Positions 35,281 to 47,882 of a DNA stretch of 64,000 bases are shown here, piece by piece (the first letter of the stretch is position 1; every line of letters begins with the position of its first letter). Both the position numbers and the translations under genes were made by a program. This stretch comes from Branchiostoma floridae (lineage: Eukaryota > Chordata > Leptocardii > Amphioxiformes > Branchiostomatidae). Location: positions 94,451-158,450 of the forward strand of contig NW_023365820.1 of the NCBI RefSeq assembly GCF_000003815.2, written 5' to 3'. The notes under the pieces are model-generated. The model worked only from the letters and a program-made list of their open reading frames with translations, was not told the origin of the DNA and did not search any database.

Positions 35281-35827
35281 TATCTAAGCCTGATCTAGTC
35301 TCGTATTCTCTCAGGAGATCGAGACTAGACCATTCTCCGCGTCCAAGATGTACTGACAGACATCGAAAATTTGGAGGTACGTTCTGTACCTTTAATAAAC
35401 AGTCATTGCTCGAAGAAAATTGATAGTAACTTAAACACACGTGACTGATGAACCTCTTTAACTATTTGATGTCAAGCTAAGTCAAAAATGCCCTATTTAC
35501 TTTGACCAATATAAACAAGATGTCCTTCAGCATAAATTTTAAAAAAAATGTCACGTTATTTGCATAAAGTCTATTGCATGGAGGGATTAGGTCACTAGGT
35601 CTTCATTCTTTATTCAAATGAAATTAATATTTGAGATATAGTAAACAGATATTTCACTAAGTTAATTCTTTATCTGTTATTAACTTTACATTAATAGACT
35701 TGGGAACGCGTCACTTTGAGTATTCTGATCAAGATTCGCTATCATTTTAGATAATGGCGGTTGGAACAATCCGCAAAGACTATGGTTTTGTCTAACACAT
35801 GTACAGTCTTTCCAATGAGAAACAATA
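35281..35827. other. TRIM2 3' spacer
   Basis: Resembles the 3' flank of TRIM3 at 40850-41170 in scattered segments, for example CATAAATT and a TTTGACC stretch; part of the duplicated unit. No gene seen. Confidence 0.45.
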
Positions 35828-36038
35828 CTGTAAATGCAGAAACTTTCGCCGTGGATTAATTTTCGCGGTTTCCCGGTGGCCGCTTCAACGCGAATCTAAA
35901 ACCACCGCGAACATTTTCCAGTAAGAGCTCGAGTCTACAGTGCATGGTGCTACCGCGAAATTAAAACCACCGCGAAATTAAAGTCCATTTTCCCGCTTCC
36001 GCGAAATTAAATCTCAGCGAACTTCAATTCATGTACAG
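35828..36038. mobile_element. TA-flanked MITE, second copy
   Basis: 211 bp, CTGTAAATGCA at the left and TGTACAG at the right, with TA on both sides (35826-35827, 36039-36040). The interior is rich in TTTCGCGG and ACCGCGAA. Same family as 14556-14721, more diverged. Confidence 0.7.
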
Positions 36039-36340
36039 TATATGGATATGAATAACTGACTATAGATACTATTGTCTTCATTTAATCAATACATTAGAAA
36101 TGTTATTTTCATATCCATTATAGATTACACACTAAGCAAAAGCATGGTTTGTATTTGATATCAGCTGATGTAATAGATTAAGTGGAAATATTAAAAGATC
36201 CAAGAATGGTAGTTTCTTCGAAAATAGTACTGAACTGTAGGCGCTGAAGCGGGCTAATAAAAGAGTTATTTGGTTTTTCTTGTTACTATGTTGCAGATGG
36301 TACAGTGGAAGGAATTTAGAAGATCTGACTAGCCTTTTCT

Positions 36341-38327
36341 TTACACCTTAAATATCTTGATAGAATGACAGTCAGTAACAAATAAATGTCCGTCTTGAGT
36401 CAGCGTTAGTCCCTTTGGATAGCACATTCCGTGTTCCTCCGGTGTCAGCACGTGTCTGATAAACGTGCCGTCCTGACTGAACAGGGAAACACGATGGTTC
36501 CAAAAGTCAGCCACGATGATGTTGCCCTCGCTGTCCGTGACGACACAGTTGGGGCGGCACAACTGTCCTAGTCCCGAGCCGTGTGACCCGCAGGTAAAGA
36601 GATGACGACCGGTGGGGTCAAATATCTTCAAGTTGTGGTTGCCAAAGTCACTGATGATGATTTGGTTGCTGCTGTTGACGGTCACACGGAGATAGGAACC
36701 CAACTGCTGCTGACCTTGACCTTTGTCCCCGAACTTCAGAATGACGTCACCACTAGGACTAAGTACAAACACTTGGTACCCGATAGTGATGATGATACGC
36801 CCTAAACCGTCAACAGCGATACCTTGTGTAGTTTTATCTTTCTCTGCAGAACCTTTCACCTGGATAACGCGTAACTCCCTCCCCTGTTTGTCCAGTACAT
36901 GAATCTTGTGTCCGTCTCCTGTCACCAACAGATCACCGTTTGTCAGTGCCGCCACACAACATGGGTTAAACTCAAATGCAAATTTCTTCTTGAAGGAGCC
37001 GTCTTTGTCAAGAAACTGGAGACGAAAGTTGTCACTATCAGTCACTACAATGTCTCCATCTGTGGTGACAGCGAGTGATGTAGGGAACTTAAACTGTCCA
37101 TCTCTACTGCCTTTCTGACCAACAGTTTTTAGCAGTGTAGGACTTCCGCGTCGGGTACATATTTCCACGTTTATCGGAAAGGGTGACATTTTCGTAAATG
37201 ACGCTCTTGTTTCTTTTATCCCGCCTATCAATTTTGACACGTCACGTTCTAGGTCACAAGCTGGTGGGTCAAAGGTCAAGTTCATGAAACCATTAGTCAG
37301 TTTAGCCCTCTTTGCGATTTTCTCGTCCGCGGTTTGCTCCATCCGTGCGGTCAGTTCTCCGGCCACAGACATGACCTCCGCTGGACTCCCGTACTCCAAC
37401 ACATTGTCCGTGAACTGGACACAGCTCTTGGCTGAGGCCAGGTCCATCTCAGCTGCCTCCATGGCGGCTTCCATCTGTTTCTCCCGAGCAGCATTCATGG
37501 CGCGAAGCTGACTGATTTTCTCACTTTTCACCTTCTGAACGGCCTCTATGATAGCCTCTGCCTGTTTTTCTATCTGTTCTTCTGTACGCTGTACCTGTAA
37601 ATGCCAATCGTTCTTTACTGACTGTAACTCTTCTATCCACTTCTCATGCAGATCTGCTGTGTTCTTGACTGACGACAGTTTTGCCTTGATCTTTGCCCTC
37701 TCCCTCTCTGCCGCCTTCTCTATCTCCACATACTGGTGATCTTTGTGCGCCGTTACCACACAGTGCAGACAGATAACCCGGTGACAGGTGTCACAGTAGA
37801 ACTTGTTCAGTTCATTGTGATCCTCACACTTGGATGATTCTCTTGCCCGAATCTCATTGGCGAGTCGCCCTGATTGTAGGTCGTCTTGAATCGTCATAAC
37901 TTTGTGGGACCTGGTCCCCTTGAGCCCACGGTGCGTGTCGTTACATACGTGACACAGGTAGTCGGTACACTCCACACAGTAGAACTCGGCAGGGATGCCT
38001 CTCGCACACGCCGTACAGGGGATTCCCTCCCTCTGTGACTCCGATGTTTTTCCGCTAACTTTTGGTTGTTGTCGCATAATGTCGTGCAATTTACCAACGA
38101 GGAAGTTGGACTTCAGCCCCTGGACGCCATTTTCTGGGAGGGGCACGTCCTGTCGGCACGTCGGACAGGAGAGTTTCCCTACCGGCTCTGTGGCCAAGGA
38201 GCTTCTCCAAACACGGCTGACAGAAGGTGTGAAGACACGGCAGCACCTTAGGCTGCCTGAAGTCTTCCAAACAGATCTGGCAGACGAGAAATTCCTCGGT
38301 TATTTCGCTGAAAGCGTTAGACGCCAT
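36341..38327 (-). pseudogene. TRIM2: intronless TRIM-NHL gene with 1-bp insertion in the RING
   Basis: Start ATG 38327 (MASNAF). The RING begins normally (CQIC, CLHTFC). After CLEKLL one extra T near 38195 (CTCCTTGGCC where sisters have CTCCTGGCC) shifts the frame, and translation stops at about 38091. The other frame is open from 38197 to the stop at 36341, covering the rest of the RING, both B-boxes, coiled coil and NHL blades without any further lesion. Removing one base would give the 661-residue family length. An ATG at 38197 could start a protein lacking half the RING zinc ligands. A single-base change in a short T run may be a sequencing error, so the gene could be intact. Its 3' flank and NHL region are closest to TRIM3. 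Confidence 0.85.
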
Positions 38328-39733
38328 AGTTGCCACCCACCGAAACTGAACTGGAGAGAACAACAGGTTTCTTGCGTCATTGGGTTATCTCATTTCACGC
38401 AAAAGGGGTTTGATGATTTCACAACTTAAAGTGATCTTGCTGTTGCTTTTTCATTTAGTAATATCTACGAAGGCTAGTTTTTTGCCTATTGTTCATAAAA
38501 GGTTAGACATTGTATTCGAGGCTTAATTTTACTAATTGTGCTAAATGCCATGCCGACACGCAAGTATCAAACACCCACTGGGACTGAGCTGATAAACATG
38601 TACTACGCCATAGGGAAGTCCCATGTTTAGCATTAACGGGTGCTTGTACAGGTTTGTCTTCCTCCAAAAAGCAAAACAAATTTTATCGTTCGGCTGAGGA
38701 AAGGTCGTAATGATTTTATTAGTAATATGATGGGCGACATTTTTATCGAATACTGCAATTTTCTGTATTTGTTTCTAGAACAAATATTTAAGACAATTGC
38801 CATATGGAAGAATTATAAACATTGAGAGTGCTAAATTAACCCTATTCAGACGGGGGGGCTTTTTATGACGTCAATTTGACGTCATTGATGTTGCTATTGG
38901 CAACGCAAGTCGTAATAAACATTATTATTCTGTTATCTGCACTTGTTAAATTTTTGTTTCATGAGAATACCCTTTTTTCATGGGTCCGTCCAATATAATC
39001 AAATTGATGACGTCATAATCACGTCATCTTACATCAACGCATAATCAACGTCATACACTTGTCAGATATTATGTCGACATCATGTCCTGAAAATTAAGTG
39101 GCCCTACGGTACGTCGTATCAGAGTTATAGGACTTAGAAGTGGATGACCAAAAAAGCCCGGTCTAAATAGGGTTAAATCAACGGATTAGAAACTAATATT
39201 AAATTCCATACCAACTAAGCTAATAATCTCTTTTTTCTTGTGCCAGTTGATCGAATCAAAAATTAAAAATTTAGTACCTGCTGCAAAAGATCAATAATGA
39301 CGTGTTTTCGACCTTGAAACAATAACCTTTGACCTGGACAAGGTTTAAACTACCGTGAGTCTACGTGTTTGCAATATACCTCACTTATAAATCTTTCATG
39401 ATACTTCATTCACCATGCAATACGCTTACTATTGAAGGCATGGCCGCTTTAACCTAGCGAAACAACGTCGAGAATAAATATTATAATTATAAGGAATTGG
39501 GTTTAAAGCAAAAGTATATGTCATGCTGATATTGCAAATACACGACTTTATCGACTACTTGCAAAACTATCGTTTGACAGACGTTTTAATTGCTACGTAA
39601 CCGCTACAAAATAGACAACGGCACATACGCGTTAAGTACTGATCTGTTGACCCGGAAGGGTTGAAAGACGACACCAAAAAGTCGTCTAACGAGCCGGATC
39701 ACTTTATATAGTATACGCTAAACAACAAACGAG
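38328..39733. promoter_or_regulatory. bidirectional spacer TRIM2 / smTM relic
   Basis: Collinear with the TRIM3/smTM-B and TRIM4/smTM-D spacers at several blocks. At 38590-38622 is the conserved block GATAAACATGTACTAC followed by GGGAAGTCCC (38613-38622), which fits the NF-kB consensus GGGRNNYYCC. At 39645-39710 is the smTM promoter block with a perfect GACGAC (39667-39672) / GTCGTC (39681-39686) dyad and TTTATATA. No other gene seen. Confidence 0.6.
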
Positions 39734-39824
39734 ACGAACTCTTCAGCGAAACTGACATGATTTTACCACGTATTGGCTGTGTTTGTGATGCTTTTAGCGC
39801 TGACTATGGCAACATTGGGTGTAG
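39734..39824 (+). pseudogene. smTM relic: signal-peptide exon only
   Basis: A 91-bp segment with the same length and donor (GTAGGTAAG) as exon 1 of smTM-A and B. The start codon is ACG instead of ATG, and an in-frame TGA follows the ninth codon. Later codons still read VLAVFVMLLALT. Exons 2 and 3 were searched for between here and TRIM3 and not found. The promoter block upstream is the best conserved part. Confidence 0.75.
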
Positions 39825-41526
39825 GTAAGACCACTTAGGCGGATGAGGGTTCAACTAGTTAAGAACAAAAAAGGCTTACTTGAAGAGAGACTATCAAAAG
39901 CCCACCACAAGTCTCTTGCAATGTGTACATCTAAGTTAGTAACTAACATGCAGTGTTTTGCCTTTCATAGTAATGGTGTTAAAGCAATGCTAAAGCGATA
40001 TTGAAACGGTAAACGGCAGCAGCCAGAATTAACGCAAACATATTGAATTGAATAGTCTCTTGGACCTCTTTAATTGTTGACCATGAGAGAAATTGAAGGT
40101 GAAGGCGCTTGAACGACTTAATGGAATGGTGTACGTATACGGTAAAACACGTACAGATATGCACTTTATATTTAGACAGAAATTGATATGTAAATTGTAA
40201 GGAAATACTTTTCCAAGAAGACTGTTAACTGTTAACATTTTATGAATGTACATGCGGTGTGCTCTTTATGACATGGCTACTGACTATAGTTTGTTTTATA
40301 TCATCATCATAAGCTAAAATGATATTTCACGAATATGTGCAGTTTGATTTCTTCTAAGTATAATGTGTCAGGGCAATCGACCGAAGGATTTAAAGGTCAC
40401 ACTTGTATTTAACATTCCTATCATTTGATATAATAAAATTTCCCTGTAAGTGCAACATCAATAAGTAATATGTTGACTAGAATAATGCGTAATGGTAATA
40501 CTAAAACGGGTTTATGTATAGCTTTGTTGTTCTATTTCAAGTAAGAAGTCCAGAAATAAGGACTGGTGCAGGTGGATTAAGTTAAGGAAAAAAGGCAGTC
40601 GACCGAAGTATTGGAAGGTCACACAGTGTCAAGCATCTATCATATCCTTTCATATGCTTTAATCAAATCAAACCTGCCTGCACACCACATATATACCGGC
40701 TATATAGATACAGATACAGATACATGGAGTTTTTCTGTGCTTTGTACTGTCCGTCATGCATACAACAGTGTACTGATCACGCATGAAACGAATACAAAAA
40801 TATACATGCAATGTTAAAATGACCCCAGTACGCATAATATGCATATGAGGACTATTTGGTCTCAATCTCAGTCAATAATACCTGATTCACTTTGACCGAT
40901 TTGAGATGAACTTCTAGTCCAGCATAAATTACGGAAATTGGTAGTTGTCTGTATACAATCTATTTTATGGAGGTATGAGATCGCCGAAGTCTAGTTCTTT
41001 ATTCTTCATTCAGACAAAATTAACAGCTGAGACACACTAAACACATACCTGGCAAAGAGCATTAATTATACGTAGCTTCATAAATTTTCAAAACAGCATG
41101 TCACTTTAAGTATTAGAATCCAGATTTACCATCACATTTTAAATGGCAACGGTTGGAACAATTAACGAAGAGTGGAATTTTGTCTTGCAAATGTACAGTC
41201 TTTTGAGTAGGAAAACAATATACATTGTATAGAAGTTACAAAATCATTGACTATAAAAGTTATTGTCATTATAACGTGTTATTATCATGTTATCAATACA
41301 CCAGAAAAGTGATAGGTTACCCCTTGAGCTTAAGAATGAATTGTACATGGTATAATATGGTGCAATAAATTTAGTTGAAATCCAAGGGTCAAAGTATAAA
41401 AGCTTTTCGAATAATTTACTGTTCTATAAGGCCAAAAGCGAGGCTTCTAAAGAGCTATGTTGTTTTTCTTGTTGCATATGGTATGAACAGTGAATGAAAT
41501 TTTGAAGATCTGACCATCCTTTTTCT
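39825..41526. other. spacer between smTM relic and TRIM3
   Basis: AT-rich. The stretch at 40590-40880 matches the flank at 5600-5900, and 40880-41526 matches the TRIM2 3' flank in pieces. No gene is supported. Confidence 0.5.
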
Positions 41527-43509
41527 TTACATCTTGAATATCTTGATACAATGTTGATTAGACACAAGCAAATAGTCGTCTCGAGTCAGCGTTAGTCCCC
41601 TTGGATAGTTCAGTCCGTGTTCCTCCCGTGTCAGCACATGTCTGATAAACGTGCCGTCCCGACTGAACAAGGAAACACGATGATTGTTCCAGTCAGCCAC
41701 GATGATGTTGTCCTCGCCGTCCGTGATGACACAGTAGGGGAAGAACAGCTGTCCAGGTCCCGAGCCACGTGACCCGCACGTGAACAGATAACGACCGGTG
41801 GGGTCAAATATCTTCAGGTTGTGGTTGTCCCAGTCACTGATGATAATTTGGTTACTGCTGTTGACGGTCAGACGAAGGTAGGGACCCAATTGCTGCTGCC
41901 TTTGACCTTTGTCCCCGAACTTCAAAATGACGTCACCTGTGGAACTAAGTACAAACACTTGGTACCCGATAGTGACGATGATACGCTCTAAACTGTCAAC
42001 AGCGATACCGAGTGTAGTTTTATCATTCTCTGCAGCACCTATCACCTTGATGACACGTGACTCCCTCCCCTGTTTGTCCAGTACGTGAATCTTGTGTCCG
42101 TCTCCTGTCACCAACAGATCACCGTTTGACAGTGTCGCAACACACCGTGGGTTGAACTCCAGTTCAACTTTCTTCTTGAAGGAGTCATCTTTGTCAAGAA
42201 ACTGGAGACGAAAGTTGTTACTTTCAGTCACTACAATGTCTCCATCTGTGGTGACAGCGAGTGATGTAGGGAAGTTAAACTGTCCATCTCTACTGCCTTT
42301 CTGACCAACAGTTTTTAGTAGTGTAGGACTTCCGCGTCGGGTACCTATTTCCACGTTTATCGGAACTGGTGACATTTTCGTAAATGACACTCTTGTTTCT
42401 TTTATCCCGCCTATCAATTTTGACACGTCACGTTCTAGGTCACAAGCAGGTAGGTCAAAGGTCAAGTCCATGAAACCATTGGTCAGATCAGCCCTCTTTG
42501 CGATTTCCGTGTCAGTGGTTTGCTCTAACCGTACTGTCAGTTCTCCGGCCACAGACATGACCTCCGCTGGACTCCCGTACTCCAACACATTGTCCGTGAA
42601 CTGGACACAGCTCTTGGCTGAGGCCAGGTCCATCTCAGCTGCCTCCATGGCGGCTTCCATCTGTTTCTCCCGAGCAGCATTCATGGCCCGGAGCTGACTG
42701 ATTTTCTCACTTTTCACCTTCTGAACGGCCTCTATGATAGCCTCTGCCTGTTTTTCTATCTCTTTTTCTGCACACTGCACCTGTGAAGGCCAATTGTTCT
42801 TCACTGACTGTAACTCTTCTATCCACTTCTCATGGAGGTCTGCTGTGTTTTTGACTGACGACAGTTTTGCCTTGATCTTTGTCCTCTCCCTCTCTGCCGC
42901 CTTCTCTATCTCCACATACTGGTGATCTTTGTGTGCAGGTACCACACAGTGCAGACAGATGACCCGGTGACAGGTGTCACAGTAGAACTTGTTCAGTTCA
43001 TTGTGATCCTCACACTTGGATGATTTTCTTGCCCGAATCTCATTGGCGAGTCGCCCTGATTGTAGGTCTTGAATCGTTAGAACTTTGTGGGACCTGGTCC
43101 CCTTGAGCCCACGGTGCGTGTCGTTACATACGTGACACAGATAGTCGGTACACTCCACACAGTAGAACTCGGCAGGGATACCTCTCGCACAGGCCGTACA
43201 GGGGATTCCCTCCCTCTGTGACTCCGATGTTTTTCCGCTAACTTTTGGTTGTTGTCGCATAATGTCGTGCAATTTACAAACGAGGAAGTTGGACTTCAGC
43301 CCCTGGACGCCATTTTGTGGGAGGGGCACGTCCTGTCGGCACGTCGGACAGGAGAGTTTCCCTACCGGCTCTGTGACCAGGAGCCTCTCCAAACACGGCT
43401 GGCAGAAGGTGTGAAGACACGGCAGCACCTTAGGCTGCCTGAAGTCCTCCAAACAGATCTGGCAGACGAGAAATTCCTCGGTTATTTCGCTGAAAGCGTT
43501 GGACGCCAT
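41527..43509 (-). CDS. TRIM3: intact intronless TRIM-NHL protein
   Basis: 660 residues from MASNAF at 43509; the upstream ATG at 43584 is in frame, but its 25 extra residues are not conserved, so I prefer the internal start. Order: RING about residues 15-60 (CQIC, CLHTFC, CLERLL, CPTC), B-box 1 about 110-145 (CTACARG, CVECTDYLCHVC), B-box 2 about 170-205 (CEDH, CDTC, CLHC, HKDH), coiled coil about 210-340, then NHL blades from about 390 to the end, each with a D/E-x-x-N-h-R/L signature. Family role: RING-dependent E3 ubiquitin ligase with a propeller for RNA or protein recognition, usually cytoplasmic. No filamin domain is evident, unlike vertebrate TRIM2/TRIM3/TRIM71. One exon. It is head-to-head with smTM-B at 1.15 kb. 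Confidence 0.9.
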   Translation of the reverse strand: MASNAFSEITEEFLVCQICLEDFRQPKVLPCLHTFCQPCLERLLVTEPVGKLSCPTCRQDVPLPQNGVQGLKSNFLVCKLHDIMRQQPKVSGKTSESQREGIPCTACARGIPAEFYCVECTDYLCHVCNDTHRGLKGTRSHKVLTIQDLQSGRLANEIRARKSSKCEDHNELNKFYCDTCHRVICLHCVVPAHKDHQYVEIEKAAERERTKIKAKLSSVKNTADLHEKWIEELQSVKNNWPSQVQCAEKEIEKQAEAIIEAVQKVKSEKISQLRAMNAAREKQMEAAMEAAEMDLASAKSCVQFTDNVLEYGSPAEVMSVAGELTVRLEQTTDTEIAKRADLTNGFMDLTFDLPACDLERDVSKLIGGIKETRVSFTKMSPVPINVEIGTRRGSPTLLKTVGQKGSRDGQFNFPTSLAVTTDGDIVVTESNNFRLQFLDKDDSFKKKVELEFNPRCVATLSNGDLLVTGDGHKIHVLDKQGRESRVIKVIGAAENDKTTLGIAVDSLERIIVTIGYQVFVLSSTGDVILKFGDKGQRQQQLGPYLRLTVNSSNQIIISDWDNHNLKIFDPTGRYLFTCGSRGSGPGQLFFPYCVITDGEDNIIVADWNNHRVSLFSRDGTFIRHVLTREEHGLNYPRGLTLTRDDYLLVSNQHCIKIFKM

Positions 43510-44661
43510 ACTTGCAACCCACCGAAACTGAACTGGAGAGGACAATAGGTTTCTTGCGTCATTAGGTTGTTCCATTTTACGCAATGGGGGTTTGTAAGAT
43601 ACTTCAAGTAAACGTATTGTTGCTTTTTAAATTTCTTTGTATCTACGAAGGCTATGGGATTTGTTGATTGTTTGTCCTTAATGTTTTAGTGTCTACGATG
43701 GCTGTGGATTTTGTTCTTAAATGGGAAGATATGACATAAGAGACATTCCTTGGATAGTTTACTAAATGTGCTGGACTCTTTTTTGACACGGAAGTATCAG
43801 CACCCACTGAAACTATGATAAACATGTACTACGTCATTGGGAAGTTCCTTGTACGGCGTTAAGGGGGTGCTTGTACGGATATGTCTTTCGTCAAAAACCA
43901 AGACAAGAGTGGGAAAAAGCCGTTATAAATAATTCAAACATAATCGTTTAATTGTGAAAAAGGCATATATATATATAAATGATCGATATCATTAGTAATG
44001 TTATGGTCGGGCACAAGTTAAGTATGCTGACCTTTCCATATTACGCTGCATTTTTCCAGTATTTTTTTACATAATTAGAATTATTTAGACTACAAACCGA
44101 GCTCTAATTTCTAAAACTCATGCAATCAACGGCTTCTAAGCTACTAATGAAATTCGTAGCTACTAAGCTGATTATCTTTTTTTTCCCGCCATTTGATCGA
44201 ATTAAATTAGATTATGAAAAAAGTCGCACCTGCTTCGTAAGATCAATGATGACGTTTCCATATTAAAACAATAACCCTTGACCTGTACAGGTTAAACTAC
44301 GTTTATTGTTTAACTAGATTCAGCGCTTATAATAGATTCCGGCTTATATTTCACTGGGCTCACAAACGCGTACTATTGAAGAAATAACCTCAATGTCCTA
44401 AATGTAGCAAAGACGACGAGGACACGCGAAGACAAAAACACGTAATAGTTCTACCGACTTGGGTTTGACACTATGCACTTAAAGTTCACTTTATTTGGTA
44501 TTTTCTGACAGACGTTTTAATTGGTACTTTACCCTTACCAAATACACAGCAGTACGGGTACGTTTTAATAGTACTGAACTGTTGACCCGGAACGGTGAAA
44601 AGACGACAAAAAAGTTGTCTGACGAGCCGCATCACTTTCTATACCCTAAGCCACAAACAAG
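43510..44661. promoter_or_regulatory. bidirectional spacer TRIM3 / smTM-B
   Basis: Contains GATAAACATGTACTACGTCA (a forkhead-like and a half-CRE-like site) followed by GGGAAGTTCC at 43839-43848, a match to GGGRNNYYCC, 330 bp upstream of the TRIM3 start. Near the other end (44577-44650) lies the smTM block with GACGAC (44602-44607) / GTTGTC (44614-44619) and TTTCTATACCC. Confidence 0.6.
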
Positions 44662-46966
44662 ATGAACTCTGCAGCGAAAATAACATTTTTTAACCACCTG
44701 TTTGCTGTGCTTTGGATGCTTCTAACGCTGGCTCGGACAACATGGGGTGAAGGTAAGAAGGTGTTGGCCTCTCAGTGTGAAACTGGTTAAAACAAAGCTG
44801 GCCAATTTGAAGAAAGATTACCACAGGTGCAGAATCCAACCACTAGTCTCTGGCATTGTGTACATTTGTTACTGACTAAATGGATACGTTTTGCCTTTAA
44901 TACCATTGGTAGCAGCAAGAATTCACGCTTATACGCTAATTCTGTTGATACTGTAACGCACACAGGGTATGATTTTGGTTAATGTATACGATTAACAGAT
45001 GGCTTTGTTTCAGATATTTTATTTCATTCTTTTATAGCCATACGTATTATCAAGAAGCCACAGTTTTAAACAATGTATTTAGTCCATACAGTAACTGTTC
45101 TAAAAACTAGAGCTCTAAAACCCGTATGATTAAAGGACTCAGACATTGGTTATCTGTATAATGTTGTACACGGTTACATTGTAGATACAATAGAAGGGAT
45201 TAGATATTTAAAGGTGTCACATTCGAAACTGGACTAAAAGAATGTGTGCCCTCCCGGTAAAACAAAAAAACAAGTAGAAAAACGACAACAAAGGACAGAA
45301 ACGATTTTTACTCTAGCTATATCCTTGCGGATTTGTAGATTTATATAAGCAAAGTATAGTATGAATCGTAAGAAATGTAAACTGCAATATCGTATGCAAT
45401 CTTCACTGACTGCTAGACCGACATTTTCATCTGGGTAAGAAGCGCTCCCGGCGCCAGCCATTTTAGTCACCACAGGCCGGTCACGAGGGGCTGGTCACGA
45501 CAGGCCGACAGTACCATTTTACGTGTGGGGGCTTTTCCTAACTGGGAAAAATCTAATTTCAATCAATGTAGTTATGTTTTCTATCACTATGGTACCCATT
45601 CTGTGATTCTCAATCACCGTTTTGTAACAGATGAGCTTTATTACTCAAAAGAGACCCCATAAGTATCAAAGAGTCTATGGTCACAAGAGGCTGAAACTTT
45701 GGGCTTTCTCCTAAATGTGATAAACAAATTTTCAGTCAATTTTTTAAAATGTTTTCTATCACTAGAGCATCGATTTTGTATTTTCCGATCATCAGTTCTT
45801 AACGAATTGGCTTGATTACTCTTAAGAGCCATATTGGTCACGACAGGCCATAAGTATCAGAGAGACCATGGTATTGAAAGGTCCAAACCTTTCTCCTAAC
45901 TGGGAAAAACAATTTTCTGTCAATTTCTATAATATCTTTGTTACTAGAGCAACCATTCTGTGATTCTCAATCATCAGCTCTTAACAAATAAGCTTAATTA
46001 CTCTAAAGAGACCTCTCGTGGCCGAAGCCTTTCTAAACCTTAAAGGTGTCTCTTTTGTGTAATTAAGTTTATCTGTTTAAAACAGCAGTTACAGCAGGGA
46101 ATCTTTCCGGCGTGACTAGATATGCAGCTTGTAAGCACTTGATCGGTACAACAGTGAGATACAAACCAATAAAAGCAAAAACAAAATTATCAAATACATA
46201 ACGAATGTAAATACCCACTCCTTACCCGCGCACGATTAAGTACAAAGTACATATAACGTTAGGTCTCTCCTCACTTAGCTATAAAAGGAACAAAACCTAA
46301 TGTCTCTAAAAACAGCTTCACTCTAACTTATTTTGTTCTTTCTGTCTGCAATCTTTTTTAAATTTCAAGCCATTTTCCCTAATGGGGTGTGTTTTGATAC
46401 TCTTTCTGGGCTCGTGGTAGTCTAATAAGAAAAGAGGTAAAAATCCCCCCCCCCCAAATCACTAATCACTATTTCGTGTTTTTAATGCGTACTGTCTTCG
46501 AAATTTATTTATTTCTGAAGTCTTGTATAATTAAATGTAATAATTGTTTATCGTCAGACTCCTTTGCTGACCCCAGCATCATTCGTCCCCCCGGGTTGGA
46601 CAGTGTGGGGCTGAACGTTGTGGTCGGGTCGTCCGTGTGTTTGGGGGTCGTCGTCATCGGGGTGATGGCCGCCATCTTCTACCACCTGGTCACCAAATCA
46701 CGCAGGTAAAATCTCTTCTCTTCAGTGTAAATGATAAGAGATGAAATTGTACGACCGTTTTAAGGCGGCATCTAGCGATAGCAGTAAGTTACGCAGAATT
46801 CTGTTTAAAACTGTTGATCACAACCAAACACAAATAGAAATTCTTGTACTCACAACGCCGTTTGCGTCACACTGTTACAAATGTTCTACATTTTGAACTT
46901 GTAACTGATTTATATATAATTCATGTTTTTCCATATTTTTCCAGGAGTGAATTTCGTCTTCCTTAA
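44662..46966 (+). CDS. smTM-B: small type I membrane protein, three exons
   Basis: Exons 44662-44752, 46558-46705 and 46945-46966 have the same lengths and splice phases (1, then 2) as smTM-A; 86 residues. Signal peptide core HLFAVLWMLLTLA; exon 2 protein is identical to smTM-A (DSFADPSIIRPPGLDSVG, then the helix VCLGVVVIGVMAAIFYHLV); tail SRRSEFRLP ends at TAA where A has TGA. Intron 1 is 1.8 kb and lacks the 366-bp insertion of copy A. Conserved coding with synonymous change (for example ATTCGCCCC against ATTCGTCCC) supports selection on protein. Function unknown; head-to-head with TRIM3. Confidence 0.7.
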
Positions 46967-47882
46967 ACACCAGAACAGTGCTCAAACATCGCAGAGGAAA
47001 GAAAACATTTCTTTCATTTATTCATCAACAGAGTACAATACAGGACAGAGAGGTGATACACTCTACCATTACGCTAATATTTACATCACCTCTCAAAAAA
47101 AAAAAGATAACAACTGACAAGAACAAATAAAACTAGAGTTACACGAACACATATCTTTGCCAAATAAACCAGGTTTGTTATGTAGACAGGTGTCTGTAGA
47201 CATGAAAATTTTATTCTATATGTTATGTAAAGTCACACGAAATCTTATCAACTAGAGTTTGGTGACCTAATAACTCCATGAAATATTGAGTTTACGATGT
47301 TTTCGCCGTCATTACCGCTAGTTACCTGCACAATGTTTTTCGTCATTTCTCAACGCAAATTTCTCGATCTTTGGAAGGTTTTAGATGATCTACAATTATA
47401 CTGCAACATAAAAGAGAATATATACAAGTTCTATTTTTCCAAGTCCAAGAAGCGTTTCCTGCCGTTCCGGTTTTAACCGGACTTGAACTGAAACTTTTTA
47501 CAAGTTTAGTGCCGGGTTCGGCGCAGCCTACCGTACGCAACACTTATCAAAACTTCCTTGTAGTTGTTTTTTTTTCTTGCACCAATTAAATTTAATTTCG
47601 CAGTTTTACAAGTACATTTAATTTTCGCGGTTTTACAATTAAATTTAATTTTCGTGGTTTTATAATTGAATTTAATTTTCGCGGCACTCCTTTCCCAAGT
47701 GGAAGGCCTCTCAGCTGAGGTCAGGCGGAAACACTGCTTAGCAAGCCGCTAGGGGGCCCATAATCGAATTTGTTTTCCTGATCCCTACCGACCCACCAAA
47801 TATCATCAGTATCCATCGAAGTCTTCTCGAGATATGCTGTTCACAAACAGGGGGACAACACACAATCGGACCTGCCATAAAA
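46967..47882. other. smTM-B 3' flank with AT-rich tandem repeat
   Basis: 3' UTR-like sequence similar to the smTM-A flank to about 47120. At 47581-47690 are about four imperfect units of a TTTAATTTTCGCGGTTTTAC type. From about 47745 sequence matches 1255-1395 up to the left end of the 9.6-kb element. No gene seen. Confidence 0.55.
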
